Source of the DNA: a virus
IMG/VR virus record: IMGVR_UViG_3300044648_000092
Span: 1 to 48,159 of that record
Direction: 5' to 3' (one strand)
Length of the DNA stretch: 48,159 bases
In this document: positions 1 to 8,577 of the stretch, in pieces
Layout: each line of letters starts with the position of its first letter
Position numbering within the stretch: the first letter of the stretch is position 1
Position numbers and translations under genes: made by a program
Notes under the pieces: model-generated
The model's input: the letters and a program-made list of their open reading frames with translations, nothing else
Databases searched by the model: none
What the model was told of the DNA's origin: nothing

Positions 1-127
1 CAGCCGGAAGACCCATCACCACACGCTTGTCCGCATCATCCAGAAACATTTCGACGGTCATGGTCACTTCCATAAAAGAAAAACCCCCAGTCGCCGGAAT
101 CACGAATGAGGGTTTGGGTGGGGTCAA
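1..127. repeat. Terminal direct repeat, copy 1 (circle junction)
   Basis: These 127 bases are identical to 48033-48159. An exact overlap of 127 bases, a common maximum k-mer length in short-read assemblers, marks a circular contig rather than a biological repeat. This copy holds the beginning of the TPR glycosyltransferase gene, whose full reading frame lies at the other end (start codon at 61 here, 48093 there), and the terminator-like hairpin in front of it. A true short terminal repeat cannot be excluded from sequence alone, but it splits a gene and coincides with no packaging gene. Confidence 0.9.
74..116 (-). terminator. Terminator-like hairpin between head gene and TPR glycosyltransferase gene
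   Basis: Read leftward, an AACCCTC arm pairs with GGGGGTT (one G-T pair) around a loop of about 20 bases and runs straight into TTTTTCTTTT. The start codon of the next gene lies only about a dozen bases beyond the T tract. The stem is modest and the loop long, so it may reduce rather than stop late transcription after the capsid genes. The same sequence is present at 48106-48148. Confidence 0.5.
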
Positions 128-182
128 AGGAGCCTATTTGTTCAATAGATGCGCCCTATTATACCCAGTGACTTAATAGTTT

Positions 183-596
183 CTAGTTATTGTCATTGCT
201 GTAAGTAATGGTCATACGGATGTCGCAATTGGCCGCTGTCCCCGATGTCACCGTACCTACCACGATGTCGATAGTGTCGTCCGCGCTGTACGTATAACCC
301 AGTCCTTGGGTCAGGCGCACGGTCTGGACCAGCACCAGCGATTGCGAGGCAATGAAACGGTTGGTCGAATTGCCGTCACCGAGGCCGGTGATGGTGTACG
401 ACTGGACGGACGACGAAATTGCCAGCGCAATATCGTTGATGACCGCCCCGGCCGGGACTTTGCACATCTGAATCACATCGCCTGCCGACAACGCCACACC
501 GCCAGGGTTGAAACTGACGGTACGGGTCGTCGGGCCGACAGCGTGAAAACGGGCTGCGGCGTTTGCGGCGGCGGCGGTTGCTGTTAAGGTTGCCAT
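183..596 (-). CDS. Small virion protein next to the major capsid gene
   Basis: This gene encodes 137 residues, starts 11 bases after the major capsid gene, and is the last gene before the terminator-like hairpin. It begins with an Ala/Thr-rich stretch and continues as a beta-rich sequence with no charged clusters, transmembrane helix or enzyme motif. Small beta proteins coded next to the capsid gene are often head decoration or stabilisation proteins. That role is inferred from position and composition only, as no named family is recognised. Confidence 0.6.
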   Translation of the reverse strand: MATLTATAAAANAAARFHAVGPTTRTVSFNPGGVALSAGDVIQMCKVPAGAVINDIALAISSSVQSYTITGLGDGNSTNRFIASQSLVLVQTVRLTQGLGYTYSADDTIDIVVGTVTSGTAANCDIRMTITYSNDNN

Positions 597-607
597 GATT
601 CCCCCGC

Positions 608-1687
608 TTAGTTGGAGCTATGGGAATCCGCCCAGGTGCGTACCGCCACCGTCGCGAAGTCCGAGCCGTTATAAACCATCTTCTTCATCCCGGCGATGCA
701 GCCTGCCGCGACACCGAACTGGTTCTCGTAGTCGAAATAGTCTTCGACCCAGTTGTAGCGTTCCGGTCCATTGTCACGACCGAAGGCCATCCCCATTGCT
801 TGCGCACCGCACAATACCGCTTGACGGATCGGTGTGCCGGTGACGCCGGACGCCGAAGACGAGAAGCCGGGAACACGGTTGCTGGCATGCAGGATGACGC
901 CGTTGTACTCAGCCAGAGCGCCGGTATAGATCGGGTTCTTGCTGATTTGCCCGCCTTGCAGCGCGGCCTTCTGGATGTCATACCATTGGCCGGTGCTGGT
1001 GTTCAAGCGCATGTCGGTGACTTGGAAGTGATGCAGGAACATCACGTACTTTTGTTCACCGTTGACCATGATTGGACGGATCGGCACTTCCAGCGTCTTT
1101 GCCTTTTCGACGGCGACATCGATCAGGGTCAGGCTGAATTTATGGCCGCTACCACCGGCAGACAGGCTAAAGCCGGTCGGACCCGCACCCGCGATAATCA
1201 GGTGATCGGAGTCGGCCGCAATCGCGGTCTGGTTGCCGGTATAACGGGTGTCGGTCTGGTTGACGTTGCCGCAAAGCTGGTTGAAGAACCAGGTATCGAT
1301 GCGGTCAGCCCACCAGTCTTGCAGCGACAAGCGGCCATGTTCGCGTACCGAGAACGGCACCAGTTGACGGGAGAAACGACCACCTTCCCGGACAGCGTGA
1401 CGAAGCTGGTTGATATACACATCGTCGCTGTAGTAGGTGATCTTTTCTTCGTTGCCTTCGAGGGTGTTATCCCCTTGTGTACCGGCACCTGTAATCAGAC
1501 GGCGCAGCGGGACACGAATGCGATCACCGGCAGATTTTTGCGTATCGTCGTAAATCTGGATCAGGGAATTGTCGTCTTTCCCCATGAACTTGAAGACCCA
1601 TGTTTGCTTCAGGGCTTCCACCGACATCTTTTTGGACCACAGTTTGACGGCTAACGGGTCACCTGTGGCGAAACTGGTAACGGCCAT
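608..1687 (-). CDS. Major capsid protein
   Basis: This 359-residue protein is the probable main shell subunit. Its N-terminus (MAVTSFATGDPLAVKLWSKK) and the following region, with the motif RVPLRRLITGAG near residue 60, a QLRHAVREGGRFS segment near 95 and LQDWWADRIDT near 125, resemble the DUF4043/Phage_capsid_3 group of HK97-fold capsid proteins; the family assignment is from memory. A good ribosome site (AGGAG, 8 bases before ATG) and an RNA hairpin just ahead of it fit a highly expressed gene. Unusually, about 8 kb of host-surface genes separate it from the scaffold gene. Confidence 0.82.
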   Translation of the reverse strand: MAVTSFATGDPLAVKLWSKKMSVEALKQTWVFKFMGKDDNSLIQIYDDTQKSAGDRIRVPLRRLITGAGTQGDNTLEGNEEKITYYSDDVYINQLRHAVREGGRFSRQLVPFSVREHGRLSLQDWWADRIDTWFFNQLCGNVNQTDTRYTGNQTAIAADSDHLIIAGAGPTGFSLSAGGSGHKFSLTLIDVAVEKAKTLEVPIRPIMVNGEQKYVMFLHHFQVTDMRLNTSTGQWYDIQKAALQGGQISKNPIYTGALAEYNGVILHASNRVPGFSSSASGVTGTPIRQAVLCGAQAMGMAFGRDNGPERYNWVEDYFDYENQFGVAAGCIAGMKKMVYNGSDFATVAVRTWADSHSSN

Positions 1688-1699
1688 GATGGTTACTCC

Positions 1700-1715
1700 T
1701 GCGCTAAGGAGCGCA
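1700..1715 (-). promoter_or_regulatory. Hairpin directly upstream of the capsid ribosome site
   Basis: Read leftward, TGCGCT-CCTT-AGCGCA is a perfect 6-bp stem with a 4-base loop. It ends right at the AGGAG sequence of the major capsid gene. Hairpins at this place can protect the downstream message or keep the ribosome site accessible. The region 1688-1786 holds no other gene. Confidence 0.5.
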
Positions 1716-1786
1716 TAGAAAATCGTTAAGGGATTTTCACCATCACGGCGTCGTCAATTAGTCGGACCGCATCACGCCATCGACAA

Positions 1787-2311
1787 CTAAGAGACATCGA
1801 GCAACAGAATTGCGATTGCTCGTTCGTAATACTGCTGATGAATTTTTTGAATGTCAAGAGCAATCTTGTAGGCGCGTTGCGCGGCCTGTTGCAGTTCTGC
1901 GGCATTCTGCGCACTGACCGCCCGTTGCAGCGCGGCGGCTAATGCCTGCTGTTGCAGGATGAACGGCGTCGCGGTGTCTTCCAGCGGCGTGTACTGGACC
2001 GGGGGAATCGGTGCCGGGACGGGTTGCGGCCGTTCCAGCGCCGGGAGTGCCTTGATGACTTGCGGCTTGACGAAGCGGCGCAGATACCGTTCGCGCACAT
2101 CCCAAAAGTCCGGGTCCGGCCCGATGTACTCGTTTTTCTTCTTGCCGCCACCCGCGCCGGGGTCTTGCGTCGTGGTCGTGGCCGGGGTGTCGGTCCCTTC
2201 CCACCGCAACGCCAGCAGCAGGCCAAAGAAGGCATCACTGGTCGTTGCGGGGGCGCTGGTGATGCCGGTCCAGTCCGATTCATCCCACTCGTATTCCCAT
2301 AGGGCGAGCAT
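1787..2311 (-). CDS. Late-operon protein of unknown function, Pro-rich centre
   Basis: This gene encodes 174 residues. The ATG at 2311 is chosen because it overlaps the TAA of the upstream gene (TAATG), a typical coupling; a start at 2335 is possible. The N-terminus is Trp-rich (LALWEYEWDESDW), followed by a Thr/Gly/Lys linker, a Pro-rich segment (residues about 100-115) and a C-terminal helix rich in Ala and Gln (about 125-165). No family is recognised. Its place between beta-domain and capsid genes suggests a structural or assembly role. Confidence 0.6.
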   Translation of the reverse strand: MLALWEYEWDESDWTGITSAPATTSDAFFGLLLALRWEGTDTPATTTTQDPGAGGGKKKNEYIGPDPDFWDVRERYLRRFVKPQVIKALPALERPQPVPAPIPPVQYTPLEDTATPFILQQQALAAALQRAVSAQNAAELQQAAQRAYKIALDIQKIHQQYYERAIAILLLDVS

Positions 2312-2952
2312 TAGGAACCCACTCCCGTCAGGCACATGGTACGTAGCGAGGTCGCCGCGACCGCCGAAAACCGCAATGGCACTCCGATAAAGCCCCAGGC
2401 AACGGCATTGGCTTGCGTGGCCGACAGCGATACCGTCCCCGCCCCGGTGATATCGACCAGCACGGCAGGCACCCCGGATGCGGTCGTGGAAACGCTGGCC
2501 CGCGTCGTGCCGTTATTGGCGGTGATGTGCTGGTTGATCCCGGCCCAACAGGCGGCAACCACATCGGTCGAGGTCGAGGATACCGAAAACGTCGCGTTGG
2601 CAAGGGCCGAGACTCCGCTGACGATGGTCCCGAATGGGCCACTGGCTTTCACGTTCTGGTAACTTGCAGCCAGCACCGAGAAGCGGGCGATATTGCTGAA
2701 TGCCACCGACAGGGTATTGACGCCTGCGGCCGGTGCGGTCAACGCCCAACAAGTAACAATCTCGAACTCTTGCGATACATCGGCAATCTTGGACAGTGCC
2801 ACCCCGCCATACGCGACCGCACTCGCGCTGAAAGGGGCATCACGACCGGCCGCAAATACCAGCAGCACGGCATTTGCGCCGAGCGTCAGCGTCAGGGCTA
2901 TGTTGGTCGTCTGGTTCGCTGTCTGCGCCGCATTGTCAAAGACGACAGGCAT
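2311..2952 (-). CDS. Beta-rich virion protein, single copy of a domain also found twice in the 5645-7372 protein
   Basis: This 213-residue protein is rich in Ala, Val, Ser and Thr. It follows the same pattern as both halves of the protein at 5645-7372: a hydrophobic strand (ALTLTLGANAVLLVFAAG), a YGGVALSKI-type strand, a W-L-T-A-P-A-A-G-V-N-T segment and an AASYQNV-type strand. This points to a shared beta-sandwich module of about 200 residues used three times in the cassette. Such modules are common in fibre and appendage proteins; a role in surface binding is inferred. Confidence 0.65.
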   Translation of the reverse strand: MPVVFDNAAQTANQTTNIALTLTLGANAVLLVFAAGRDAPFSASAVAYGGVALSKIADVSQEFEIVTCWALTAPAAGVNTLSVAFSNIARFSVLAASYQNVKASGPFGTIVSGVSALANATFSVSSTSTDVVAACWAGINQHITANNGTTRASVSTTASGVPAVLVDITGAGTVSLSATQANAVAWGFIGVPLRFSAVAATSLRTMCLTGVGS

Positions 2953-2953
2953 A

Positions 2954-4252
2954 TCAACTCCCTACATAGAAGTTGACCGTGAAATACACCTGCGACACGT
3001 TGGGCTTCACGCTGCATACCGCCGCTTCACTGGCCGACACGCGCCACGGCGGGTCGAAGTTGAACACGAAGCCGCCGCCATCAGCAGCCAATGGCTGCAC
3101 CACGGTACTGATTGATGCCGATGTGCCGATGCGGGCAAGGGTCTTGGTGGACGAATTGTTGCCAACCATGATTTGCGTGATGTAGACGAACAGACCGGCA
3201 CCCGGCGACGCGACCAGGGTGACATTGGCGCTGGTGGAAGCGGTCACGCATTTCGGGCCATGCGAGGCCGACATGACGGCGACCGTCGCCGGGGTGTACC
3301 CGGCTACCGCGATCATCACGGTTGCGCTGATGTTGTTGACGGTGATCGGGGTCGAAATCGCCACTTCGACGGTGCGGCTGATGTGGTTCAGGTGGCCGAT
3401 GTTCGCGGCCCCTGCGGTCAGGCCGACCACGCCCGCGACAGTCACGGTCGCACTGATGTTATTGATGCTGCCGATGTTGGCCGCGCCTGCGCCCAGTACG
3501 GCGGCCACCGTCGCCGAGATATTGTTGACCGTGAACGGTGTCCCGATGGCGACTTGCACGGTCGCCGAAATGTTGTTGAGGATACCGATGTTGGCCGTAC
3601 CAGCGGCAAGCGATACCTGCGAGGCCAAGCCCCCGGCCACAATGTTGACGCGCAGCGCACCGTTCGCGCTGTCTCCGACCCGTACCGCCGACCCTGCGGT
3701 AAAGTCGGCGACCGAACCGAGAACCACCGTTGCCGTTGCCGAGATATTGACATTCCCGGCCACGGTGACGGTCGCGCTGATGTTGTTGATCGAGCCAATG
3801 TTCGCAGCGCCCGCGCCAAGCACGGCGGCGACCGTCGCGCTGATGTTGTTGACCGTGAAGGGCGTCGCGACCGCGACATTGACCGTGGTCGAAATGCCTT
3901 GCAGGATAAACGGCGTCGCACACACTACCGATACGGTACGGCTGATGTTGTTGACGGTAAAAGGCGTCGATACCGTGACTTCGACCGTGCGGCTGATATG
4001 GTTGATCGAGCCGATGTTCGCGGTCCCGGCCGTCAATCCCACGACCCCGGCAACCGTTGCGGTCGCGCTCAGGTTGACATTGCCGCCCACTTGCAGGATG
4101 CCGCCTGTAATGGTCGCAAACTCCTGTGTCGCCGCATTGTCGGCCAGCACGATCCGCTGCCGAAAGACAGTATCCGCGCCGACATCGAGACTGGCTGCAT
4201 CGACTTTCTTGCCGCTGCCGTCTGTTGGCACTCTTACGTATGAATCACCCAT
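2954..4252 (-). CDS. Repeat-built fibre-like protein (NIS-TV repeats)
   Basis: The 432-residue protein consists largely (residues about 45-330) of short beta repeats. Units such as TPFTVNNISATV recur with lengths of 12, 17, 21 or 25 residues, always returning to an N-I-S-(A/R)-T-V core. There are almost no charged residues in the repeats. This pattern predicts a beta-solenoid or intertwined trimeric fibre shaft. The last 100 residues are non-repetitive and could form a tip or trimerisation domain. The DNA is correspondingly repetitive, so recombination between units could vary shaft length. A tail or head fibre role is inferred from sequence style and position. Confidence 0.65.
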   Translation of the reverse strand: MGDSYVRVPTDGSGKKVDAASLDVGADTVFRQRIVLADNAATQEFATITGGILQVGGNVNLSATATVAGVVGLTAGTANIGSINHISRTVEVTVSTPFTVNNISRTVSVVCATPFILQGISTTVNVAVATPFTVNNISATVAAVLGAGAANIGSINNISATVTVAGNVNISATATVVLGSVADFTAGSAVRVGDSANGALRVNIVAGGLASQVSLAAGTANIGILNNISATVQVAIGTPFTVNNISATVAAVLGAGAANIGSINNISATVTVAGVVGLTAGAANIGHLNHISRTVEVAISTPITVNNISATVMIAVAGYTPATVAVMSASHGPKCVTASTSANVTLVASPGAGLFVYITQIMVGNNSSTKTLARIGTSASISTVVQPLAADGGGFVFNFDPPWRVSASEAAVCSVKPNVSQVYFTVNFYVGS

Positions 4253-4273
4253 GATATTTCTCCGATGTCGGTA

Positions 4274-5638
4274 CTACCCAAAAACGCGGCGCAGCTTGCG
4301 GTTAAAGAAAGGCGCGGGTACATCCGGCGTTCCCGCTTCCTCTGCCGAAACGACCGCAATGCTTTGGTTTAAATTGTTGAATCCTTCGGTCGCATCCCAC
4401 ACATTGTTATTCGCAAACCGGATCGAATAGGCCGGACGGTTCGATAGGGTCGGGTGGCGGTCAGGTAGCCACAGGTAACAGTCATAGGTGCCAGCGGGCA
4501 TGGTGGACAAGCTGATCGCTTCGGCGACACTCACGCTGCCGGTGAACCATAGGCGCGGATCGGACGCCAGCGCATACGCATGCGACTGTGACGCATTGCG
4601 CATCACATAGTACGCGGTGCGCCGTCCGAACGGGGACGCATAGCCGAGGTTCTGCAAGTGGATGTTCACATTCAGCGACGAACCAATGGTCGCGGTCGTC
4701 GCGTAGGTCGAACTCACCAGTTGAAACCGATAGCCGAGATTGAGTTTGACCGTGGACAGGCAACCAGACGCCGACCACGTATTAATCACGTCCGGGTGAT
4801 ACGCAATGTTGAGGAAACTGATGTGCATCCGGTTCAAATCCGATTGCGCCGGACTGCAAGCACCGTAGGTCGTATCGAGTGCGCCGGACTCGCCGCCGTT
4901 TGGCACATAGAACGTATCTGCTGCGGTGTACGCCCGGTCGGTCGCGCTGAACAGGTAGGTATTGCCGTCCTTTTGATTGGACACGAAGTAATCGTTATAG
5001 TGGCCGACCCGCGATTTGTGGGACTGGTCAAACCCCTGCGCCGCCGTGGTCGCCGTGGTGCCGTACTTGTGCATCTTCATCCACGGGTAGCGCATCGTGA
5101 TAAACGTATCGGCTGGTGCCGCCGACAACATCGCTGTCAAAATGGCTTCGCGGGCGCTCCACTGGTCGTTCGTCAATCCGGCATCATAGGTCGTGCCGTT
5201 GATGTTGCCGTAAAATGCCGAACCCCAAAGTTCGCCGTAAGCACCGACAAACCCCATTTCCCATATCGGCACGACATCGGCATTCGCCGAGATAATCGGT
5301 TTCAGTTGCGTGATATGCGCAAGCACGACCCCCAGGCTGGCATCGCTACCGTCACCGGCATAGTCATAGACCGCTCGCAGCGTACACTTTGCGCCTGCGC
5401 TGCGCATGCGTCCGAGCCGGTCGGTCAACTCGGTTATCTTGGTGGCATCGATAGTCGAGGTGTTTTCGTAGCCGTTGAGGTTGTAGAGCAGCTTGTAAAA
5501 CGAGCGGGCTTGCGAGGCGTTCTGACTGGTAAAAAACGTGGCATCGAGCGCGTCATCGGTCCCCATGAAGTAAAAGAATCCCCGCTCCGGGTTCGGGAAG
5601 TTGGTCGTGTTGTCTGCGGTGTAACTGACGCTTGCCAT
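4274..5638 (-). CDS. DUF4874/DUF4832-type protein, glycosidase-like
   Basis: This 454-residue protein matches the pattern of secreted bacterial DUF4874 plus DUF4832 proteins. An N-terminal NFPNPERGFF motif near residue 13 is followed by repeated barrel-like segments (TLRAVYDYAG near 107, VPIWEMGFVGAYGELWG near 143) up to about 240, then a DUF4832-like beta domain with RFQLVSS and an NIHLQNLGYASPF segment near 330. The N-terminal half looks like a (beta/alpha)8 barrel, and carbohydrate hydrolysis is suspected but not proven for these families. It is unusual in a phage virion operon. Beside the GH16 gene it suggests a capsule- or exopolysaccharide-attacking module. It has no signal peptide, as expected for a virion component. 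Confidence 0.7.
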   Translation of the reverse strand: MASVSYTADNTTNFPNPERGFFYFMGTDDALDATFFTSQNASQARSFYKLLYNLNGYENTSTIDATKITELTDRLGRMRSAGAKCTLRAVYDYAGDGSDASLGVVLAHITQLKPIISANADVVPIWEMGFVGAYGELWGSAFYGNINGTTYDAGLTNDQWSAREAILTAMLSAAPADTFITMRYPWMKMHKYGTTATTAAQGFDQSHKSRVGHYNDYFVSNQKDGNTYLFSATDRAYTAADTFYVPNGGESGALDTTYGACSPAQSDLNRMHISFLNIAYHPDVINTWSASGCLSTVKLNLGYRFQLVSSTYATTATIGSSLNVNIHLQNLGYASPFGRRTAYYVMRNASQSHAYALASDPRLWFTGSVSVAEAISLSTMPAGTYDCYLWLPDRHPTLSNRPAYSIRFANNNVWDATEGFNNLNQSIAVVSAEEAGTPDVPAPFFNRKLRRVFG

Positions 5639-5644
5639 TGTTGA

Positions 5645-7372
5645 TTACCCAAGTATCGAATAAGTAAATACGCGGTCGGTTTGCCCGTTGTTGGCATGGG
5701 CGATGGTGAAGGTCTTCTTGCCGCATACCACGTACAAGGTGCCGTTGCCCTGCTCTACCGCCGCATTCGCGGTGCGCGGCATCAGGCCGATATAACTATC
5801 CTTGCCTACCCGGTCGTCGTTCACTACCGTTGAGGCGGCATTCGCGTCCAGCGTGACGATGCCGGTATTGTTGATGCGGCCCTGGTTCGCTTCGACCATC
5901 CATGTCTGCGCCTGCCGTCTCCACTGTTCCTCGTTCTCGATGGTCTGCGGCGGCAATGACACACGCGGGCCGATGCTGCCGGTGTTCGAGGGTGCGGGGC
6001 CGGTCGATACCGAATTGTTCTCCGCGACCGGGCCTGCATAGATGCTGTAGAAATCGCGCCGCTGGCACTCTCGATAGCGTTGCAGCGACAATGACAAGTG
6101 TGCTCGCGGTGCCTTGCCTGCCAACAAGACATAAGGACGGACATTGACTGCGCCATGTACCCAGTCATCCAACCCGGACAGCGACCACGTAAGGTTGTTA
6201 TCACTGGACGATGGCTTACTAGCGGTGGCAATCTGACAAGACGGGTTGCCGTGCAGCGAACGCAAGGTGGCATCAGTATTGGTGGGGCTGACATTGCCGT
6301 TGAAATCGGTGCCGATACCGTATAGGACTAGCTCACCGGCTTGCGCCGAAATCGCCATCGCCATTGACGCCGACGACCCGGACGCGCCCACGTAGTTACC
6401 AACCATGTCGATTTGGTCTACGTTGTACAGCGCAAACACCGTCGTGGCGGCGGCGACCGCTGCCGAAAAGGAAATGGTAATGGTATTGGTGCCTGCGGCT
6501 GGACCAATCAGCGACCAGATACTCATGTACTTCCCGGTTGGCACCTCTTGCGTAAATCCTTCATTGGTCAGTGCCGTGGCGCTGTATCTTACGCCGTGCG
6601 GAAACGACTGGGAACTGTTGGAAATGAATACGACCAGTGCTGCCGCTGTCCCGCTGACCGATACGGTAATCGACATGGCGCTGCCGGTGTTATCCGTGCT
6701 GGCATTGGCGACGGAAAAGATGGAAACGGATGTGTTCGATGGCCCTTGCGAGATAGGATCAGCGGACACTGACTTGCAGGAGACTCCTGCGGCAATCCAA
6801 TTAGTTGCTGCCCCCAGTGACCATGACATGGCAACGCTGGCGCTGCCGGACTCGTAAGAGGTCGCGTTACGGATAGATGTGCCACCGCTAACGAGATTGG
6901 AGAGTTGCGTCTGCTGCGGCCCGACTGCGCCGGTTGTTCCCGACCATGCGATACCATCAATGACGACTTCGGTCGCGGTGGACGTAAAGCCGGTGAATCC
7001 GGCTGATGTGGCGCTTCCGGTGAAGGCGGCGACATTGGTGACAAAATCGGTCTGGTCGGCATCGGTGATCGGGATAGCGGTCAAGGCCATCGCTGCCGCT
7101 GCCGAAAAGGACATCACGAGGCTATTGCCGCCAGTAGCAGGCGCGACCAAAGACCATATCGCGATGCGCTTGCCGGTATCTGGTTCTTGTGCGGCGATTT
7201 CCTGTGTCATGGTCACGCCGTTGTAACGCATGTTGTGCGGCGTGGATTGGGAAGTTGTGGCGACGAACACCAGCAAGCCACGATTGTTACCGCTGGTTGC
7301 GACCGTGGCGGTGTAAAAGACGCCGGTATTTTCGGTCGTAAAGGTGGCGGCTGCGCCGACAGTCAAGGCCAT
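5645..7372 (-). CDS. Two-repeat beta-domain protein with conserved virion C-terminal domain
   Basis: This gene encodes 575 residues. Residues about 1-195 and 215-405 are two copies of the beta module seen alone in the protein at 2311-2952 (compare IAIWSLVAPATGGNS with MSIWSLIGPAAGTNT). After a linker containing SLSLQRYRECQRRDFYS, the last 100 residues form a separate domain (NQGRINNTG ... QTDRVFTYSILG) that also makes up most of the small tail-region protein at 41233-41580. Sharing this end domain with a tail-cluster protein suggests a common attachment or trimerisation function. Probable fibre or appendage subunit. Confidence 0.65.
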   Translation of the reverse strand: MALTVGAAATFTTENTGVFYTATVATSGNNRGLLVFVATTSQSTPHNMRYNGVTMTQEIAAQEPDTGKRIAIWSLVAPATGGNSLVMSFSAAAAMALTAIPITDADQTDFVTNVAAFTGSATSAGFTGFTSTATEVVIDGIAWSGTTGAVGPQQTQLSNLVSGGTSIRNATSYESGSASVAMSWSLGAATNWIAAGVSCKSVSADPISQGPSNTSVSIFSVANASTDNTGSAMSITVSVSGTAAALVVFISNSSQSFPHGVRYSATALTNEGFTQEVPTGKYMSIWSLIGPAAGTNTITISFSAAVAAATTVFALYNVDQIDMVGNYVGASGSSASMAMAISAQAGELVLYGIGTDFNGNVSPTNTDATLRSLHGNPSCQIATASKPSSSDNNLTWSLSGLDDWVHGAVNVRPYVLLAGKAPRAHLSLSLQRYRECQRRDFYSIYAGPVAENNSVSTGPAPSNTGSIGPRVSLPPQTIENEEQWRRQAQTWMVEANQGRINNTGIVTLDANAASTVVNDDRVGKDSYIGLMPRTANAAVEQGNGTLYVVCGKKTFTIAHANNGQTDRVFTYSILG

Positions 7373-7380
7373 AACTACCC

Positions 7381-8571
7381 CTAAAAGTTGATGTCCATGA
7401 ACGTCAGCACCGGCATTTCGGAACTAGACGGATTGGAAATGTAATAGCGGCGCGGTGCCATGACCGTCGTGCTGCTGCCGGAACTCCCAGGCGGGACCGC
7501 ATAGGCGACGATACGCACATCGATTGGCCCCGAAGTCAGCGCTGTGGTATCCCATGACAGGTTCGCCACCGTCATCGCACTATTGATCGTGAAGGTGCCA
7601 TAGATCGGGGTCGCCCCGGCAGACGGCAACAGTTCGGCATTGCGTATCGCGGTGCCGAATACGCCGAACGTGACCGTGCCGGTAATCGTCGCCGAGGACG
7701 GCGGCGCAAAGGACAGCGTGGCGGCAAAACTGTCACCGGCAGTCGAACTCGCACTGGGAACCGGGATGCCGGTCAGTTCCCATACCCGGATGTAATCGAT
7801 TTCCATCGAGTTAGATGGCCCGCTCGGGGTGCGCGACGAATCCGGTTCGGGCAACCCGGCCTTGCGGAACCACAGGTCCACCACGGCGGCACACGGTCCA
7901 TACGGGCCGTTGATTTCGGACGCCGACCAGATTGCCCCTGTCTTGCTGCCCCATATCTGGTTGTTGTAGTAGAACGTCAGGCCGTCCGGCTCCCATACCA
8001 GCGTATAGGTGTCGTGCTGCGAAGACAGGTCATCACCACCGCCCAGTCCCGCATCGGACAGCTTCAGGGTGCCGGACTGGACCGTAGGGGGACCGCCGCC
8101 ATCGCGCCAGATCGTCCATGCCGAATTGGTTGGACGCCATCCATTGGCCGCACCATCGTTCCAGCCGCCCCCATCGTAGCCGTAGCACTCGAAGATATCG
8201 ATTTCACACTGGGGATTGGCGTCGGGATGCTTGTACACCCATACCGAGGGGAAGATGCCGCGACCACGGCACATTTTGACCCGGACTTCCCATACGCCAT
8301 AAACGCGCAAGAACGGGTTGCTGCCGGTCGAGCGCATCGTGAAGTCGGGATAGCCTGCGTCCGCATCCGGCCAGCAGCGGAACATGCTGTTGCCGCCGTT
8401 GTTGATGTCCCAGTTAAAGGCAGGATTGAAATTGCCGAAACTGCGGAATATCTGCCACTTGCTATCGAGCGATGACGAATTGAATTCATCGCTCATTACC
8501 AGCGTGTAGCCTGCGGCCCCCGGTATCGTCGGCTGTACCCCGGCAGGCGTGGTCGGGTCAATGGTCGGCAT
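7381..8571 (-). CDS. Glycoside hydrolase family 16 glycanase (probable depolymerase)
   Basis: The 396-residue protein carries a GH16 jelly-roll domain (residues about 22-268). It includes the start DEFN at 28, the WEVRVKM strand and the catalytic signature E-I-D-I-F-E at residues 123-128, giving E123 as nucleophile, D125 as helper and E128 as acid/base. The EXDXXE form belongs to laminarinase/agarase/carrageenase-like members. The domain ends with IDYIRVWEL, as is usual. An Ig-like domain of about 110 residues follows. There is no signal peptide, so it probably acts on the outside of cells as part of the virion, cutting a beta-linked glucan or galactan in host exopolysaccharide. The substrate cannot be told from sequence. 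Confidence 0.88.
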   Translation of the reverse strand: MPTIDPTTPAGVQPTIPGAAGYTLVMSDEFNSSSLDSKWQIFRSFGNFNPAFNWDINNGGNSMFRCWPDADAGYPDFTMRSTGSNPFLRVYGVWEVRVKMCRGRGIFPSVWVYKHPDANPQCEIDIFECYGYDGGGWNDGAANGWRPTNSAWTIWRDGGGPPTVQSGTLKLSDAGLGGGDDLSSQHDTYTLVWEPDGLTFYYNNQIWGSKTGAIWSASEINGPYGPCAAVVDLWFRKAGLPEPDSSRTPSGPSNSMEIDYIRVWELTGIPVPSASSTAGDSFAATLSFAPPSSATITGTVTFGVFGTAIRNAELLPSAGATPIYGTFTINSAMTVANLSWDTTALTSGPIDVRIVAYAVPPGSSGSSTTVMAPRRYYISNPSSSEMPVLTFMDINF

Positions 8572-8577
8572 GACGGA

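Noticed and set aside
2954-4252. CRISPR-like array
   Set aside because: The repeats are coding, vary in length and have no constant direct repeat with unique spacers; they are protein repeats.
3219-4430. 403-codon rightward open frame opposite the repeat-fibre gene
   Set aside because: It is the antisense shadow of the NIS-TV repeats; low-complexity repeats keep several frames open. It has no ribosome site and lies against the late operon.
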